A stretch of DNA of 36,997 nt from an uncultured Bacteroidota bacterium (GTDB taxonomy: Bacteria; Bacteroidota; Bacteroidia; Flavobacteriales; BACL11), in the NCBI GenBank assembly GCA_902627575.1, contig CACOJQ010000014.1, positions 1-36,997 of the forward strand, given 5' to 3'. The position numbers were made by a program, and so were the translations under genes. Numbering within the stretch: position 1 is the first letter of the stretch; every line of letters begins with the position of its first letter. Below, one piece after another: positions 34,765-36,997 of the stretch. Below the pieces are notes generated by a model that searched no databases, was not told the origin of the DNA, and worked only from the letters and a program-made list of their open reading frames with translations.

Positions 34765-34772
34765 CAAAAATA
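34765..34772 (-). promoter_or_regulatory. -7 box of fldA, abutting the start codon
   Basis: TATTTTTG then CATA then ATG on the minus strand. Four bases separate box and start codon, so the transcript should begin at or beside the A of the ATG. Confidence 0.55.
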
Positions 34773-34773
34773 C

Positions 34774-34796
34774 CTATTTAGATTCAATTTAAATAA
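34774..34796. promoter_or_regulatory. Candidate iron-responsive operator between fldA and the acyl-CoA dehydrogenase gene
   Basis: CTATTTAGA, spacer TTCAA, TTTAAATAA. It matches 16 of 18 arm bases of the hmuT palindrome and pairs at 7 of 9 positions. It is one base from the fldA -7 box, the same spacing as at futA, and 12 bases upstream of the divergent -7 box at 34809, so it could control both genes. Confidence 0.6.
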
Positions 34797-34808
34797 TAGT
34801 TTATTAAT

Positions 34809-34816
34809 TATCTTTG
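34809..34816 (+). promoter_or_regulatory. -7 box of the acyl-CoA dehydrogenase gene, abutting the start codon
   Basis: TATCTTTG then CATA then ATG (34821), the mirror image of the fldA arrangement. It matches 12 of 13 bases of the extended element at fldA and the hem operon. Confidence 0.5.
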
Positions 34817-34820
34817 CATA

Positions 34821-35978
34821 ATGAAAACAGACTACCTAGACTTGTATTCAAATCTTAATAATTTTCAAATTGAAATTATTAAATCAACTGCTGAATGGGT
34901 AAATAAACACGTTCGTCCTTTTATTGAAGATTCATTTGTATCAGGAAAATCATTATCATTAAAAAATGAACTAGCGAATTTAGGAGCTTTTGGTCCAATT
35001 TTTCCTGAAAAATATGGAGGTTTAGATTTTGATTTTATATCATATGGCTTAATGATGAAAGAACTTGAAAAAGGAGATAGTTCTATTAGAGTCGCTAGTT
35101 CTATACAAACATCTCTTGTAATGTTTGCAATTTACACTTATGGGACTGAAGAACAAAAACTTAAATATTTGCCACCTCTATCTAAAGGAGAAATTATCGG
35201 AAGTTTTGCGATGTCGGAACCAAGTCACGGATCAGACATTTCAAACCTTAAAACATCCTTTACATTGGAAAATAATAAATTAATAATTAAAGGTTCTAAA
35301 CTATGGATTGGTAATGCTGATAACTCCGATATTGTTATAGTTTGGGCAAAAAATCACTTACAGAAAGTACAAGCTATTGTCGTTGAAACTAAAGATATTT
35401 CTAATTTTCAGTCAACAACATTAAAAAATAAGTTGTCATTTAGAGCTTCTCATACTGGAGAGCTTTTTTTTGACAATTCTATTGTACATCATGACCAAAT
35501 ATTACCAAAAACATCTTCAATAAAAGATGCGTATAAATGCCTTAATATTGGAAGATATGCTGTTGCATGGGGTGCATTAGGCATAGCTGAAGAATGCTAT
35601 GAAACATCCTTAAAATATTCTCTTGAAAGAACTCAATTTGGAAAACCAATTGCTGGAAAGCAATTAATACAAAAAAAGCTTGTTGATATGATAACTGAAA
35701 TTACTAAGGCTCAGTTATTAGTACTAAAAATCGGAGAATTGATGAACAAAGGACTAATTTCGTATGAACAAATCTCCATGGCTAAAAGAAATAATGTTAA
35801 AATTGCACATACAGTTGCAAAAGAAGCTAGACAAATTTTAGGTGGCATGGGCATTACTCATGACTATTCAATAATGAGACATATGGTTAATTTAGAAACT
35901 TTAATAACATACCAAGGAACAAATGAAATGCACATACTTATAACTGGTAGAGATATCACAGGAATTAGTGCATTTTAA
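34821..35978 (+). CDS. Acyl-CoA dehydrogenase, glutaryl-CoA dehydrogenase-like, with Gln at the catalytic Glu position
   Basis: A 385-residue FAD flavoenzyme. The fold order is complete: N-terminal helices, the beta domain with SFAMSEPSHGSDISNLKT near 131-148 and WIGNADNSDIVIVWAK near 165-180, and the C-terminal helices with RTQFGKPIAGKQLIQKKLVDMITEITKAQ near 269-298 (the LIQKKLxDMxTEIT run is typical of glutaryl-CoA dehydrogenase) and RQILGGMGITHDYSIMRHMVNLE near 334-356. In relatives the base that removes the alpha proton is Glu in T-Y-E-G-T; here the sequence is T-Y-Q-G-T, Gln365 (codon CAA, 35913-35915). The alternative Glu of isovaleryl-CoA dehydrogenase is also not seen. The protein may have altered or no dehydrogenase activity. 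Substrate unknown. Confidence 0.9.
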   Translation: MKTDYLDLYSNLNNFQIEIIKSTAEWVNKHVRPFIEDSFVSGKSLSLKNELANLGAFGPIFPEKYGGLDFDFISYGLMMKELEKGDSSIRVASSIQTSLVMFAIYTYGTEEQKLKYLPPLSKGEIIGSFAMSEPSHGSDISNLKTSFTLENNKLIIKGSKLWIGNADNSDIVIVWAKNHLQKVQAIVVETKDISNFQSTTLKNKLSFRASHTGELFFDNSIVHHDQILPKTSSIKDAYKCLNIGRYAVAWGALGIAEECYETSLKYSLERTQFGKPIAGKQLIQKKLVDMITEITKAQLLVLKIGELMNKGLISYEQISMAKRNNVKIAHTVAKEARQILGGMGITHDYSIMRHMVNLETLITYQGTNEMHILITGRDITGISAF

Positions 35979-35988
35979 TTTAAATTTC

Positions 35989-36222
35989 ATGAACAAAAAA
36001 ATAAAATTAGTTTGGAAATTCTCAGGCTATGACGCAAGCGAAATAGCTAAACATCATCTTTGTCATCTAAGACAATATATTAAAGAGAATAAATTACAGG
36101 TCTTCAAAACAAATTACGAAAGATTTGATGAAAATACAGTCATTTCTTATATGGTAATTACAGACGATCTTTTAGAAAAAATTAAAAATGATTTAAAACC
36201 TCACAATGGTTTTCTAATTTAG
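35989..36222 (+). CDS. Small conserved-looking protein of unknown function
   Basis: 77 residues from the ATG at 35989, 10 bases after the acyl-CoA dehydrogenase stop; a longer reading starting within that gene is less likely. It begins MNKKIKLVWKFSGYDASEIA and has KHHLCHLRQYIKENKL near 23-38 and a closing DDLLEKIKNDLKPHNGFLI. The predicted order is strand-helix-strand-strand-helix, a small alpha/beta fold, without membrane segment or signal. I recognise no family. The tight spacing suggests cotranscription and perhaps a link with the dehydrogenase. Confidence 0.7.
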   Translation: MNKKIKLVWKFSGYDASEIAKHHLCHLRQYIKENKLQVFKTNYERFDENTVISYMVITDDLLEKIKNDLKPHNGFLI

Positions 36223-36237
36223 TAGGTCAAAAGTTAA

Positions 36238-36642
36238 CTAAGCATTTAATTTCCAGTAAAATATTACTAAAACATTTAAAATTAAAGTAATTAGTGTCAT
36301 AATTATAGATAATAAGTGAAGCACAGTCCATAATTTATTTTTAGAATTGTCCTTTGCTCTGTTTATTAAAGGTGTAATAAAGTAACATATTAACATTAAA
36401 ATTATACAGACTATAATAAAAGAATTTACAGTATTTTCTTGTCCAATGTAATAGTTTATTAATAGTGAGAAAAAAGAAAGTACAGATATTGAAATAAAAA
36501 ACTTCGGCCAGATATATCTTAACAGCTTAGCAGCTTCTTTTGAATCAATAATTTTATTAATTGATGGTGCAATAAAAAATGACTGAAATAATATAATACC
36601 AACAATTATACAAGAGATAATAAATGAAAAATGTTCTATCAT
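36238..36642 (-). CDS. DUF4149-like membrane protein (TMEM205-type)
   Basis: A 134-residue integral membrane protein with four helices at about 5-27, 45-66, 74-92 and 107-130. The pattern of a first helix ending in F-F-I-A-P-S-I-N, then E-A-A-K-L-L-R-Y-I-W-P-K-F-F between helices 1 and 2, matches the DUF4149/TMEM205 group (small conserved basic-aromatic loop). No function is established for bacterial members. It ends 15 bases from the convergent plus-strand gene and begins 50 bases after tRNA-Arg, which may share its transcript. Confidence 0.65.
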   Translation of the reverse strand: MIEHFSFIISCIIVGIILFQSFFIAPSINKIIDSKEAAKLLRYIWPKFFISISVLSFFSLLINYYIGQENTVNSFIIVCIILMLICYFITPLINRAKDNSKNKLWTVLHLLSIIMTLITLILNVLVIFYWKLNA

Positions 36643-36692
36643 TTTTTTTTAAAGCATAATATAAACAGTAATAAAAAGTTTGTTTATTGTAG

Positions 36693-36766
36693 TGAACTTG
36701 GAGGGATTCGAACCCCCAACCTCTAGAGCCGTAATCTAGTGCACTATCCAGTTATGCTACAAGTCC
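36693..36766 (-). tRNA. tRNA-Arg(ACG)
   Basis: A 74-base cloverleaf on the minus strand. The acceptor stem GGACTTG/CAAGTTC (one G-U), the D arm around GCATAACTGGATAGTGC, the anticodon stem CTAGA/TCTAG with loop TTACGGC (anticodon ACG, read as ICG after deamination, decoding CGU/CGC/CGA) and the T arm with GTTCGAATC all fit. Discriminator base is A; CCA is not encoded (the next bases are CTA), so it must be added after transcription. Confidence 0.96.
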
Positions 36767-36791
36767 TATCTTTTAAATATACATTAGAGAA

Positions 36792-36997
36792 TTAAAAAAT
36801 CTCTACGTGAAGACCATATAACAATAAGTCTTCTTTTAAATCAATTAAATCGTCTTTTTGTCCAGTAGCAATATCACAAGCCCCGTTGTAATGAGTTATT
36901 AATGCACATTGTTCAGCTTGTAAATCATTATGATCGCAAATTGACACAAGACAATTTATAACATGATCAAAAGAGTTATGCTTATCATTTATTAGGT
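36792..36997 (-). CDS. clpS: ATP-dependent Clp protease adaptor ClpS, C-terminal part; cut by window edge
   Basis: A minus-strand frame entering from the right edge and ending at a TAA (36794-36792). The visible 67 residues begin LINDKHNSFDHVINCLVSIC and continue with HNDLQAEQCALITHYNGACD and end DLLLYGLHVEIF. The N-D-x-x-N-S-F-D-H-V pocket (N-degron binding Asn-Asp) and the A-E-Q-C-x-L-I-x-H-Y motif identify ClpS, which delivers N-end-rule substrates to ClpA/ClpC. The start codon lies outside the window. Confidence 0.9.
   Translation of the reverse strand, partial: LINDKHNSFDHVINCLVSICDHNDLQAEQCALITHYNGACDIATGQKDDLIDLKEDLLLYGLHVEIF

Noticed and set aside
1-36997. Mobile elements, prophage, toxin-antitoxin, defence genes or CRISPR
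   Set aside because: No transposase, integrase, phage, restriction or Cas-like protein and no regularly spaced repeats were found; the window looks like stable core chromosome.

Overview
The window is chromosomal DNA from a very AT-rich, gene-dense member of the Bacteroidota, most likely an uncultured marine Flavobacteriales with a streamlined genome. Reasons: the carB / DUF4834 / YfhO / glycosyltransferase / flippase order and the rpmH-carB adjacency are typical of Flavobacteriia; promoters fit the Bacteroidota form TTG-N19-TAnnTTTG rather than the E. coli form; CarB lacks its C-terminal regulatory domain; stretches without genes are tiny. No insertion sequence, prophage, integrase, CRISPR array or recent-transfer signature was seen.

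Layout. (1) 1-7278, minus strand: carB, a DUF4834 membrane protein, a YfhO-like membrane protein, a glycosyltransferase and the start of a Wzx-type flippase, tightly packed. (2) 7279-8184: rpmH (L34) and the RNase P RNA gene rnpB, both minus strand and each ended by a strong hairpin terminator, with a long inverted repeat between them. (3) 8185-10382, plus strand: tgt and an LptF/LptG permease. (4) 10388-14115, minus strand: ettA, a YhcC-type radical SAM protein, a DUF6356 protein and a metallo-beta-lactamase-fold hydrolase. (5) 14190-16366, plus strand: mpl and a secreted protein of unknown function. (6) 16484-20016, plus strand: a FutABC ferric-iron ABC importer. (7) 20038-23437, minus strand: heme ABC importer HmuTUV and a HugZ/HutZ heme-degradation protein. 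(8) 23510-33935, minus strand: a CIA30-domain protein followed by all nine enzymes from glutamyl-tRNA to protoheme (hemA-C-D-B-L-E-N-H-G). (9) 34242-36222: flavodoxin diverging from an acyl-CoA dehydrogenase and a small unknown protein. (10) 36238-36997, minus strand: a DUF4149-like membrane protein, tRNA-Arg(ACG) and the end of clpS.

How it fits together. Roughly 16-35 kb forms an iron/heme block: ferric iron uptake, heme uptake, heme breakdown (iron release), complete heme synthesis, and flavodoxin, the iron-sparing substitute for ferredoxin. The main discovery is a shared palindrome, consensus TTATTTAGA-N5-TCTAAATAA, next to the -7 promoter box of futA, hmuT and fldA. It is a candidate operator for the organism's iron-responsive repressor and links three separate transcription units. 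A second observation is that fldA, the acyl-CoA dehydrogenase and tgt have their -7 box only 4-5 bases before the start codon, which predicts leaderless mRNAs. The acyl-CoA dehydrogenase also has Gln at the position of the family's catalytic Glu.
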